Made by a program: the position numbers and the translations under genes. From Mumia sp050632745 (lineage in GTDB: Bacteria; Actinomycetota; Actinomycetes; Propionibacteriales; Nocardioidaceae), in contig NZ_JBODSD010000002.1 of assembly GCF_050632745.1 (NCBI RefSeq), forward strand, positions 806,001 to 870,000: a stretch of DNA of 64,000 nt. The letters run 5' to 3'. Every line of letters starts with the position of its first letter. Position 1 is the first letter of the stretch. Shown one piece after another: positions 1-7,599 of this stretch. The notes below the pieces were generated by a model. It was not told where the DNA came from. It saw only the letters and a program-made list of their open reading frames with translations, and did not search any database.

Positions 1-1
1 C

Positions 2-406
2 ACCGACCCCACCACCGGCCCGCCGGGCACCGGTCGCGCGCGCCTCGTCGCCGGCGTCGTGAGCACGATCGCGACGATCCGGGCCCACCCGCTGCACCGG
101 GCGATCGTCGAGTCCGACCCCGAGTTCCTCGTGCCCTACGTCTTCCAGCGGATGGGCCGCAGCAGCGCGCACATGCTCCGGGTGCTCGAGGAGGGGCTCG
201 TCCAGGGCCACGAGGACGGGTCGGTACGCCGGCTCGAGATCGCCCTCCAGGCCCGCACGGTCCTCCTGCTCGCGTGGTCCTTTGCCGTGACAGCCCCTGC
301 TGTGACCGGCTCCACGACCGGCTCCGGCGCGGCTCTCGAGGCGCTCGACGCCCAGCTCACCGAGGCCCTCGACCGCTACCTCGCTCCCGAGTCCCCGAAG
401 GACTGA
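2..406 (+). CDS. TetR-type transcriptional regulator, C-terminal part (partial)
   Basis: The frame is open from the left edge, so the N-terminal DNA-binding part lies outside the window. The visible 134 residues are helical and look like the ligand-binding half of a TetR regulator (an FLVPYVFQRMG helix, then a helix around VLEEGLVQGHEDGSVR). Only 4 bases separate its stop from the glpD start, so the two are probably co-transcribed and the protein may regulate glpD. The family call rests on fold-like features of a fragment and is moderate. No helix-turn-helix is visible. Confidence 0.6.
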   Translation, partial: TDPTTGPPGTGRARLVAGVVSTIATIRAHPLHRAIVESDPEFLVPYVFQRMGRSSAHMLRVLEEGLVQGHEDGSVRRLEIALQARTVLLLAWSFAVTAPAVTGSTTGSGAALEALDAQLTEALDRYLAPESPKD

Positions 407-410
407 CCCG

Positions 411-1940
411 ATGGCTGCTCCCTCCTCCTCGCTCGACGCCGCACGACGGTCGCGAGAGCTCGACGACCTGGCCACGGGCGGACCGGTCGACCTCCTCGTG
501 GTGGGCGGCGGCGTCACCGGCACCGGCGTCGCGCTCGACGCGGCGTCGCGCGGGCTGTCCGTGGCCCTGGTCGAGAAGCACGACCTCGCCTTCGGGACGA
601 GCCGGTGGAGCTCCAAGCTGGTCCACGGCGGTCTGCGCTACCTCGGCACGGGCGACGTCGGCGTCGCCTACGAGAGCGCCGTCGAGCGCCACGTCCTCAT
701 CGAGCGGACCGCGCCGCACCTCGTGCAGCCCCTCCCCACCGTGCTCCCGCTGCTCGACACCGTCAGCCACCGCACCGCGGCGCTGGTCCGTGCGGGACAC
801 CTCGCCGGCGACGCGATGCGGAGGGCGGCGGGCACGTCGGCCCGTACGCTGCCGCGGTCGCGCCGCATCTCCGGCCTCGAGGTGCGCCGGTACGCCCCCA
901 CGGTGCGCGCGGACGGCCTGCGGGGCGGACTCGTGTTCTGGGACGGGCAGCTCGTCGACGACGCGCGCCTGGTCGTCGGCCTCGCCCGGACGGCCGCGTC
1001 GCTCGGGGCGCGCGTCCTCACCCGTACGACGGCGGTGGAGGCGACCGGCACGGGTGCGCTGCTGTGCGACGAGCGCACCGGAGCGACCTTCCCGGTCGAC
1101 GCGCGGATGGTCGTCAACGCCGCGGGCGTGTGGGCCGGCACCCTCGCCAAGGGCATCGCGATGCGCCCGAGCCGCGGCACGCACCTCGTGCTGCGCGCCG
1201 AGACCTTCGGCGACCTGACCGCCGGCCTCACCGTGCCGGTGCCCGGCGAGACGACCCGGTTCCTGCTCGTGCTCCCCACCGGCGACGACCGCGTGTACGT
1301 CGGGCTCACCGACGAGGAGGTGCACGGCGACATCCCGGACGTCCCGACGGCGAGCGAGGACGAGATCGACTTCCTGCTCGACACCATCTCGCCCGTGCTG
1401 CGGCGCCCCGTCACCCGCGACGACGTCGTCGCCACGTTCGCCGGCCTGCGTCCGCTCCTCGACGTCGGGGACGGCGTCACGTCCGACCTCTCCCGCAAGC
1501 ACGCCGTGCGCACGGAACCCGACGGGCTGGTCACCGTGGTCGGCGGCAAGCTCACGACGTACCGACGGATGGCCGAGGACGCCGTCGACGCGGCCCTCAC
1601 CGCCTCCCGACGCAGCGCCGGTCCGACGCAGACCCGGCACCTGCCTCTCGTCGGCGCAGCCGACCGCGTCACGCTCGCCGGGATCTCGGCGCCGCGGCGT
1701 CTCGTCGCCCGCTACGGGACCGAGGCGATGGCCGTGGTCGCCGCCGCCGAGGGCGACCCGCGCCTGCTCGAGCCGATCGCTGCGCACATCCCCACGACGC
1801 CGGCCGAGCTGCGGTTCGCGGTGCGCCACGAGGGTGCGCTCGACGTCGACGACCTGCTCGACCGGCGTACCCGCATCGGGCTCGTCGCCGAGGACCGCGA
1901 GGCCGCCCTCCCGGCAGCCCGCGCGGCCCTCGACGTGTGA
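411..1940 (+). CDS. glpD: Glycerol-3-phosphate dehydrogenase (FAD, aerobic type)
   Basis: The 509-residue length fits GlpD, which oxidises sn-glycerol 3-phosphate to dihydroxyacetone phosphate at the membrane and passes electrons to quinone via FAD. The N-terminal FAD-binding Rossmann motif is LLVVGGGVTGTGVALDAA (about residues 26-43). It is followed by the family block FGTSRWSSKLVHGGLRYL, and a late GGKLTTYRRMAEDAVDAAL segment. The C-terminal helical domain includes FAVRHEGALDVDDLLDRRTR. The ATG lies 4 bases after the upstream regulator gene, so expression is probably coupled to it. The gene converges on the haem-binding protein gene with 9 bases between stops. Confidence 0.93.
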   Translation: MAAPSSSLDAARRSRELDDLATGGPVDLLVVGGGVTGTGVALDAASRGLSVALVEKHDLAFGTSRWSSKLVHGGLRYLGTGDVGVAYESAVERHVLIERTAPHLVQPLPTVLPLLDTVSHRTAALVRAGHLAGDAMRRAAGTSARTLPRSRRISGLEVRRYAPTVRADGLRGGLVFWDGQLVDDARLVVGLARTAASLGARVLTRTTAVEATGTGALLCDERTGATFPVDARMVVNAAGVWAGTLAKGIAMRPSRGTHLVLRAETFGDLTAGLTVPVPGETTRFLLVLPTGDDRVYVGLTDEEVHGDIPDVPTASEDEIDFLLDTISPVLRRPVTRDDVVATFAGLRPLLDVGDGVTSDLSRKHAVRTEPDGLVTVVGGKLTTYRRMAEDAVDAALTASRRSAGPTQTRHLPLVGAADRVTLAGISAPRRLVARYGTEAMAVVAAAEGDPRLLEPIAAHIPTTPAELRFAVRHEGALDVDDLLDRRTRIGLVAEDREAALPAARAALDV

Positions 1941-1949
1941 CCGGGCGGG

Positions 1950-2495
1950 TCAGCGGGTGAGAGCCGCCAGCCCCGCGCGGGCGTAGTCCTCGTCCATCGC
2001 GCCCGACGGAGCACCGGCGACACCGATGCCGGCGACGGGAGCGCCCTTCACGGCCACCGGCACGGCGCCGGCGAGGAAGAGCGTCCCCGGGATGTCCTTG
2101 AGCGTCGGCGCCTGCGCGAGCCGCTCGACGAGCGCGGAGGTGGGCGCGTTCCAGGCGACGGCGGTGAACGCCTTCTTCTCGGCGGACTCGTACGACTGCG
2201 GGCCCGCGCCGTCGCCCCTCAGGGTCACGACGGTGGTCCCGTTCCGGTCGACCACGGCCACGGTGACGCGCTGACCGTCCTTCTCGGCGGCGTCGAGCGC
2301 GGCCTGCGCGGCCTTCGCGGCGCTGTCGACCGTGAGGTGCGTCGAGGTGGTGGTGTGCAGGCCCGGCGCGACGGTCGCACGGGACGCGGTCGCCGCCGGG
2401 GTCGACGCGTTCGCGGACACGGCACCGAAGGCAGCGGCGACGACGGCGAGGGCAGCGGCGCCGCCGGCGACGCAGGTACGGATGGAGACGGTCAT
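1950..2495 (-). CDS. hbpS: Secreted haem-binding/GlcG-family protein (HbpS-like)
   Basis: A 181-residue protein. It has an N-terminal signal peptide (hydrophobic AAALAVVAAAFGAV, cleavage likely near SANA/ST) and a single GlcG/HbpS domain: two-stranded core VTVAVVDRNGTTV, then SYESAEKKAFTAVAW, and the C-terminal GAVPVAVKGAPVAGIGVAG. HbpS of Streptomyces reticuli is an extracellular haem-binding, redox-responsive protein that acts with the SenS/SenR two-component system. Here the gene is divergent from just such a kinase/regulator pair. The ATG was chosen because an AGGAG lies 5 bases upstream of it; a GTG two codons earlier overlaps that site. The symbol is by architecture and context. Confidence 0.75.
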   Translation of the reverse strand: MTVSIRTCVAGGAAALAVVAAAFGAVSANASTPAATASRATVAPGLHTTTSTHLTVDSAAKAAQAALDAAEKDGQRVTVAVVDRNGTTVVTLRGDGAGPQSYESAEKKAFTAVAWNAPTSALVERLAQAPTLKDIPGTLFLAGAVPVAVKGAPVAGIGVAGAPSGAMDEDYARAGLAALTR

Positions 2496-2687
2496 GGTCA
2501 CTCCTGGCTCGGTTGTTCGGACGACCTCCAGCCTCCGCGCCGCGACAGGCCTGACGGGTCCGCGCGACGGCTCGTCCCGCGGCGACCGGCGGCGGACACC
2601 GGTGTCGTCCGATCGGTTGACCCCGCCGTTGCGGCGACCGGGGAGAATTGACGGGGCCGGGCGGCGAGCCGAGGAGAGGGGTGCCCG

Positions 2688-3827
2688 ATGGACCAGCGCG
2701 AGAGCCGGTGGCTCGCCGCCGTCGTGCACGCGGCGTTCTTCCTCCTGCTCGGCGGCGCCCTGGTCCGTTTCCTGCTCCGCCACCCCGGCGAGGCGAGCAC
2801 ACCGTGGGTCGTCGTCCTCTCGGGGGTCCTCGCAGCTCTGTACGTCGTGGGGCCGGTCCTCGGCCGTGCGGGGGCGCGCTCCCCTCGTCTGCTGGCCTGG
2901 TTGGGCCTCGTGGTCGCGGTGTGGATGGTGCTCGTCGTGCTCGCGCCGAGCTTCGCCTGGTGCGCCGTCCCGCTCTTCTTCACCGGTCTGCGGACCCTCC
3001 CGACCCGCGCTGCCGTGGTCCTCGTGGCCGTCCTGACCACCTTCGTGGTCGCCGCCCAGGTGCGGCTCGCGGACTCCTTCGACCCGAACCTCCTCCTCGC
3101 GCCGCCGGCGGTCGCCGCGCTCGCCACCGCGGTGTACGTCCAGATCGACCGCCAGTCGGCGCGTCAGCGGGCCCTCGAGCGCCGCGCGGGCACGCTCGCG
3201 GAGCGGCAGCGGCTGGCGATGGAGCTCCACGACACGCTCACCCAGGGGCTCTCCAGCCAGCAGATGCTGCTGCAGGCGGCCGAGCGGGTGTGGGAGTCCG
3301 ACCCCGCCAAGGCCCGCACCCACGTCAGGACCGCCGCGTCGGTGACCGCCCACAACCTGCTGGAGGCGCGGCGCCTGGTCGACGGTCTCGCACCGGCGGA
3401 CCTGACCGCGGACACCGGGCTGGACGACGCGCTGCGCGCGCTCGCCGAGCGGGAGACCCGGTCCGGTCTGGCCGTCCGGCTCCACGTCGACGGCGACGGG
3501 GCCGGCGACCTGCCGCTGCCGGTGCAGTCCGCGCTGCTGCGGATCGCGCAGGGCGCCCTGGCGAACGTGCGCGAGCACGCGGACGCGCGTACGGCCGCCC
3601 TGACGCTCACGCTCGGCGACGACCAGGCCGTGCTGGACGTCGCCGACGACGGCCACGGGTTCGAGGCCACGGCCGCGCGCGGGTCCGCCGGACCGGACGG
3701 GAGAGGCCACGGACTCCCCGCCATGCGGGCGCGGGCCCGCCGGGTCGGCGGCACGCTGACCATCGAGTCCGCACCCGGTGACGGCACCGTCGTCTCGGCC
3801 GCGGTCCCCCTCACAGGAGCGCCATGA
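2688..3827 (+). CDS. Two-component sensor histidine kinase, NarL/HisKA_3 type (SenS-like)
   Basis: A 379-residue membrane kinase. About five to six hydrophobic segments occupy residues 10-150 with almost no extracytoplasmic loop, then the dimerisation/phosphoacceptor helix ERQRLAMELHDTLTQGLSSQ (His in MELHD), and a HATPase domain with VADDGHGF and GHGLPAMRARARRVGG. The short loops suggest it senses through its membrane part or through a partner. The divergent secreted HbpS-like gene makes a SenS role likely. Its stop overlaps the regulator start by ATGA, so the two are translationally coupled. Confidence 0.88.
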   Translation: MDQRESRWLAAVVHAAFFLLLGGALVRFLLRHPGEASTPWVVVLSGVLAALYVVGPVLGRAGARSPRLLAWLGLVVAVWMVLVVLAPSFAWCAVPLFFTGLRTLPTRAAVVLVAVLTTFVVAAQVRLADSFDPNLLLAPPAVAALATAVYVQIDRQSARQRALERRAGTLAERQRLAMELHDTLTQGLSSQQMLLQAAERVWESDPAKARTHVRTAASVTAHNLLEARRLVDGLAPADLTADTGLDDALRALAERETRSGLAVRLHVDGDGAGDLPLPVQSALLRIAQGALANVREHADARTAALTLTLGDDQAVLDVADDGHGFEATAARGSAGPDGRGHGLPAMRARARRVGGTLTIESAPGDGTVVSAAVPLTGAP

Positions 3828-4453
3828 GCGAGCACGTGCGCCTCCTCGTCTGCGACGACCACGCGGTGGTGCGTGCGGGCCTCCTCGCGCTGCTCGACAG
3901 CGCCGAGGGCATCGAGGTGGTCGGCGAGGCGGGCAGCGGCGAGGAGGCGCTCGCCCTGGCGGCGAAGCTCGCCCCCGACGTGGTCCTCATGGACCTCCAG
4001 CTCGGCGCCGGCATCGACGGGGTCGAGGCGACCCGACGTCTGGTCGGCAGTGGTGACGGGCCCCGGGTGCTGGTGCTCACCACCTACGACACCGACGCCG
4101 ACGTGACGCGAGCGATCGGGGCCGGCGCGACCGGCTACCTCCTCAAGGCCGAGCGTCCGGCGGACCTCTTCGACGCCGTCCGTGCCGCGGCGGAGGGCCG
4201 GACCACCCTGTCGCCCCCGGTCGCCGACCGTGTGGTGGCCCGGATGCGCCGCCCTCGTCCCGGGCTCACCGATCGCGAGCGCGACATCCTCGCCCAGCTG
4301 GCCCGCGGCGTCGGCAACCGGGAGATCGCCCGAGCCCTGTTCATCAGCGAGGCCACGGTCAAGACGCACCTCGGCCGGATCTACGCCAAGCTCGAGGTCG
4401 ACACCCGCGCGGGTGCGGTCGCGGTCGCGAAGGAGCAGCGCCTGCTGCCGTGA
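3824..4453 (+). CDS. Two-component response regulator, LuxR/NarL family (SenR-like)
   Basis: 209 residues. The receiver domain has an acidic pocket at VCDDHAVV, the phosphoacceptor Asp in VVLMDLQLG and a conserved Lys in YLLKAERP. The C-terminal LuxR-type helix-turn-helix is LTDRERDILAQLARG to EATVKTHLGRIYAKL. It starts inside the kinase stop codon (ATGA), the usual arrangement for a cognate pair. By analogy with SenR it may control the haem-binding protein gene and antioxidant genes; the sequence does not show targets. Confidence 0.9.
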   Translation: MSEHVRLLVCDDHAVVRAGLLALLDSAEGIEVVGEAGSGEEALALAAKLAPDVVLMDLQLGAGIDGVEATRRLVGSGDGPRVLVLTTYDTDADVTRAIGAGATGYLLKAERPADLFDAVRAAAEGRTTLSPPVADRVVARMRRPRPGLTDRERDILAQLARGVGNREIARALFISEATVKTHLGRIYAKLEVDTRAGAVAVAKEQRLLP

Positions 4454-4459
4454 GGCCGC

Positions 4460-5551
4460 TCAGCCCGAGGCGCCGCGGAACCGCCCGGTCTCCTCGTACT
4501 CCGTCAGCACGTCCTCGTACGGCGTCAGGTCCAGACCGTGGTCGCGCAGCCACGCGTCGTCGTAGTAGGTCGAGGTGTAGCGGTCCCCGGAGTCGCAGAG
4601 CAGCGTCACGACGCTCCCCGACTCCCCCGCCGCACGCATCCGCTCGATGACGGTCAGCGCGCCCCAGAGGTTCGTGCCGGTCGAACCGCCCACGCTGCGG
4701 CCGAGGCGCTGGGTGCACCAGCGCATCGCGGCGATCGACGCGGCGTCGGGGACGCGCATCATGTCGTCGATGACGCCGCCGACGAACGACGGCTCGACCC
4801 GGGGACGCCCGATGCCCTCGATCCGCGACGACCTCCCGGTCGTGTAGTCGGACGTGTCGAGGTCCCAGCCGTCGAGGAAGGCGGAGTTCTCGGGGTCGAC
4901 CACCATCACCTGCGTGGCGTGACGGCAGTAGCGGACGTAGCGCCCGATGGTGGCCGAGGTCCCGCCGGTCCCGGCGCTCACGACGACCCACGACGGCACC
5001 GGGTGCCGCTCCTGCGCCATCTGCGCGAAGATCGACTGCGCGATGTTGTTGTTGCCCCGCCAGTCCGTCGCGCGCTCGGCGAAGGTGAACTGGTCCATGT
5101 AGTGCCCGCCGCAGTCGCGCGCGAGCCGGGCCGCCTCGGCGTACATGTCGGGAGGACGGTCGACGAAGTGGCACCGGCCGCCATACCACTCGATGAGCGC
5201 GATCTTGCGCGCGCTCGTGGTGCGCGGCATGACGGCGACGAAGGGGACGCCGATCAGCCGGGCGAAGTAGGCCTCGCTGACCGCGGTCGACCCGCTGGAC
5301 GCCTCCACGATCGTCGTGTCGGGTCCGATCCAGCCGTTGCAGAGGGCGTAGAGGAACAGCGATCGCGCGAGGCGGTGCTTCAGCGAGCCGGTCGGGTGGA
5401 CGGACTCGTCCTTGAGGTAGAGCTCGATGCCCGACCAGCCGGGGAGCGGGAAGACGTGCAGGTGGGTGTCAGCGCTGCGGTTGGCGTCGGCGTCGACCCG
5501 CCGGACCGCCTCGTCGACCCACGCGCGGCGCTGCGGGGACGAGCGGGGCAC
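4460..5551 (-). CDS. cds1: PLP-dependent cysteine synthase-fold enzyme (Cds1-like L-cysteine desulfhydrase)
   Basis: 363 residues of the fold type II PLP family. Seen: the Schiff-base Lys in HPTGSLKHRLARSL, the substrate loop EASSGSTAVSEAYFA and the PLP-phosphate loop SAGTGGTSATIGRY, plus NSAFLDGWDL and VGGSTGTNLWGAL further on. The protein matches the Cds1 type (M. tuberculosis Rv3684), which degrades cysteine to pyruvate, sulfide and ammonia, better than a biosynthetic CysK/CysM, judging by the SLKHR active site and the longer C-terminus. It ends 6 bases from the response regulator stop (convergent) and lies downstream of the small membrane protein gene on the same strand. Confidence 0.8.
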   Translation of the reverse strand: MPRSSPQRRAWVDEAVRRVDADANRSADTHLHVFPLPGWSGIELYLKDESVHPTGSLKHRLARSLFLYALCNGWIGPDTTIVEASSGSTAVSEAYFARLIGVPFVAVMPRTTSARKIALIEWYGGRCHFVDRPPDMYAEAARLARDCGGHYMDQFTFAERATDWRGNNNIAQSIFAQMAQERHPVPSWVVVSAGTGGTSATIGRYVRYCRHATQVMVVDPENSAFLDGWDLDTSDYTTGRSSRIEGIGRPRVEPSFVGGVIDDMMRVPDAASIAAMRWCTQRLGRSVGGSTGTNLWGALTVIERMRAAGESGSVVTLLCDSGDRYTSTYYDDAWLRDHGLDLTPYEDVLTEYEETGRFRGASG

Positions 5552-5557
5552 GGGAGG

Positions 5558-5824
5558 TCAGTCCACGTCCTCGGCGCTGCGCGCCGCCTCGAAGCGGTCG
5601 TGCATCTTGTCGGCACGGGCCTTGAGCGAGACGGCCACCTCCTCGCGCATGCGGCCGAGCAGGAAGAACGACGCGACGGCGGAGATCGCCAGCGAGATCA
5701 GCGCCACCCAGAGCACCGTGACGTCGCTGACCTCGAGCCAGATCGAGGACACGAGACCGACGACGACGAACGCGACGGCGAAGAACCCCAGTCGCGCGAG
5801 GGTGTAACGGACGAACGCACTCAC
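5558..5824 (-). CDS. Small membrane protein, DUF4229-like
   Basis: 88 residues with two transmembrane helices (FFAVAFVVVGLVSSIWL and VLWVALISLAISAVASFFLL) and a basic/acidic cytoplasmic tail of about 35 residues (EEVAVSLKARADKMHDRFEAA). This matches the small actinobacterial DUF4229 family; function unknown. I chose GTG at 5824 (VSAFVRYTLARLG) because family members start with that block. A GTG at 5854 in the same frame overlaps the kinase stop as GTGA and would add 10 residues. Probably co-transcribed with the kinase upstream and cds1 downstream. Confidence 0.7.
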   Translation of the reverse strand: MSAFVRYTLARLGFFAVAFVVVGLVSSIWLEVSDVTVLWVALISLAISAVASFFLLGRMREEVAVSLKARADKMHDRFEAARSAEDVD

Positions 5825-5850
5825 CGTTCGAGCGTACCTGGGTCGTGGCG

Positions 5851-7488
5851 TCACCCGTCCGTCGGATCGGCCGGCGGCGTCGTGCTGCCCGGGGTCGGGA
5901 GCGCCTCTCCGTCGTCGGTCGGCTGGGTCGTCGGCGCGGTCGTGGTGGGCGCCGGGGTCGTCGGCACCGTCGTGGGCGTGGTCGTCGGCGGTGTCGTCGT
6001 GGTCGTCTGGGTCGGGGTCGGCGTCGTCTGGGTCTCCGTCGGCGTCGTCTCCGTCGGCGTCGTCTCCGTCGGCGTGGTCTCGGTCGGCGTAGTCTCGGTC
6101 GGGGTCGTCCGACCCGTGTCCGTCGGCGTGGTGGTCGCGGTCTGCGTCGGGGTCGTCTCCGTCGGCGTGGGCGTGTCCGTCGGGTCCGCCGGGTCGTCGG
6201 CGCTGGCGAGGACGAGCCAGACCGCGGCGACCGCCGCGACCACGACCAGCGCGACCACGATCCAGGGTGCCCGCCGGGCCCAGGGCGAGGGCTCCTCGGG
6301 CGTACGACCGGCCTCGCCCACGGCCGTACCGTCGGTGGCCGCCCCGTCGGTGGCCGGACCGTCGGCTGCCGTCTGACCGACGGCCGTCTCCCCCGCGGCC
6401 GGGGTCGCGGGCCCCGCCGCCTCCTCCTGCGCGGCGACCGCGTCCTGCGCTCTCGTCGCTCCGTCCGCCGCCGCGGCTCCGGCCCCCAGCGCGGCACCCG
6501 CAGCGGCACCGCCGGCCGCGGCGGCAGCAGGTCCGAGCGCCGTCGCCGCCGCCTCCGTGGGGTCGTCGTCCACGGGGGTCCCGCCGACGACGGTGGCCTC
6601 ACCCTCGGGATCGGCGACCGCCACGCCCGCCGCCGCCAGGACGGCTGCGACGTCACCGCCGTCGCGCACCGCCCGCAGGGCTGCCGCCGCACCGCGTGCG
6701 TCCGGCCGCTCGGCGGGGTCGCGCCGCGTCATCGCGCCCAGCGCCATGCCCCAGTCCGGCCCCAGCGACTCCGGGATCCGCGGAGGACGGTGCAGCCGCG
6801 CCGAGAGGGTCTCGACCCGTGACCCGGGGAACGGCTCCTCACCGGTCAGCGCCTCGAGCAGCACCAGCCCGAGCGCGTACACGTCGGCGCGCGGGCCCAC
6901 CTCGTCGAGCACCGCCTGCTCGGGGCTGAGGTAGCGCGCGGTGCCGACCAGGAGGTCGGGCGACGTCAGGCGCGTGCCCTCGAGGTAGCGCGAGACCCCG
7001 AAGTCGGTGAGCTTGACCTCGTACGACCCGTCCTCGCGCTCGACCAGCATCACGTTCGACGGCTTGATGTCGCGGTGGATCACGCCGTTGTCGTGGATGG
7101 CGCCCAAGGCGTCACCGAGCTGCGCCCCCACGTCGGCAGCCGTGGTCGGGTCCAGCGGGCCGTCGACCAGCACGCGGCTGAGCGTCTTGCCGGCGACGAA
7201 CTCCATCACCAGATAGGGGGTGTCGCCGTGCGCCTGCACGTCGAAGACGGTCACCAGACCCGGGTGGGAGACGCCCGCCCCGATCTTGGCCTCCATCTCG
7301 TGCCGCCGCAGGGCGTCCTCGACCTCGACCCCGGCCTCCGCGCGCATCAGCTTCACGGCCACCACACGACCGAGCAGCTCGTCGCGGGCACGGTAGACGT
7401 CCGCCATGCCGCCACGTCCGACGAGCGCCGACAGGCGGTAGCGCCCGTCGACGAGCTCGCCGACCCGGTCGTTCACCGGCTCCGACAT
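5851..7488 (-). CDS. Ser/Thr protein kinase with transmembrane segment and Thr/Pro-rich extracellular tail (PknB-type)
   Basis: 545 residues. The N-terminal Hanks-type kinase domain (about 10-270) has a Gly loop GRGGMADVYRARDE, catalytic Lys in VVAVKLMRAE, HRDIKPSNVML, LTDFGVSRY, and an activation/P+1 region with GTARYLSPEQ. A long Ala-rich linker follows, then one transmembrane helix (IVVALVVVAAVAAVWLVLA) and a tail built of TETTP and TPTQTT units. There are no PASTA domains, so it is not a classical PknB muropeptide sensor; the tail may span the wall or be glycosylated. Start at the ATG at 7488 (MSEPVNDRVGELVDGRYRL). A longer in-frame start at 7548 adds a basic stretch with no homology. Confidence 0.88.
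   Translation of the reverse strand: MSEPVNDRVGELVDGRYRLSALVGRGGMADVYRARDELLGRVVAVKLMRAEAGVEVEDALRRHEMEAKIGAGVSHPGLVTVFDVQAHGDTPYLVMEFVAGKTLSRVLVDGPLDPTTAADVGAQLGDALGAIHDNGVIHRDIKPSNVMLVEREDGSYEVKLTDFGVSRYLEGTRLTSPDLLVGTARYLSPEQAVLDEVGPRADVYALGLVLLEALTGEEPFPGSRVETLSARLHRPPRIPESLGPDWGMALGAMTRRDPAERPDARGAAAALRAVRDGGDVAAVLAAAGVAVADPEGEATVVGGTPVDDDPTEAAATALGPAAAAAGGAAAGAALGAGAAAADGATRAQDAVAAQEEAAGPATPAAGETAVGQTAADGPATDGAATDGTAVGEAGRTPEEPSPWARRAPWIVVALVVVAAVAAVWLVLASADDPADPTDTPTPTETTPTQTATTTPTDTGRTTPTETTPTETTPTETTPTETTPTETQTTPTPTQTTTTTPPTTTPTTVPTTPAPTTTAPTTQPTDDGEALPTPGSTTPPADPTDG
6038..6097. repeat. 15-bp tandem repeat encoding TETTP units
   Basis: Four near-identical 15-bp units (6038, 6053, 6068, 6083) read on the minus strand as repeated Thr-Glu-Thr-Thr-Pro, inside the kinase tail. 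Further degenerate Thr/Pro codons flank them. In-frame slippage would change tail length without breaking the gene. Confidence 0.85.
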
Positions 7489-7599
7489 CGACGGGCGCCC
7501 CACCTCTCCTGGTCGTCGGCCGGCGTCCCGCGACGCGGCCCCCTCCATTGTGGGGGGTCGCGGCGCAGGAGGCTAAAAGCCGACACGCGGCCCGCCCGG

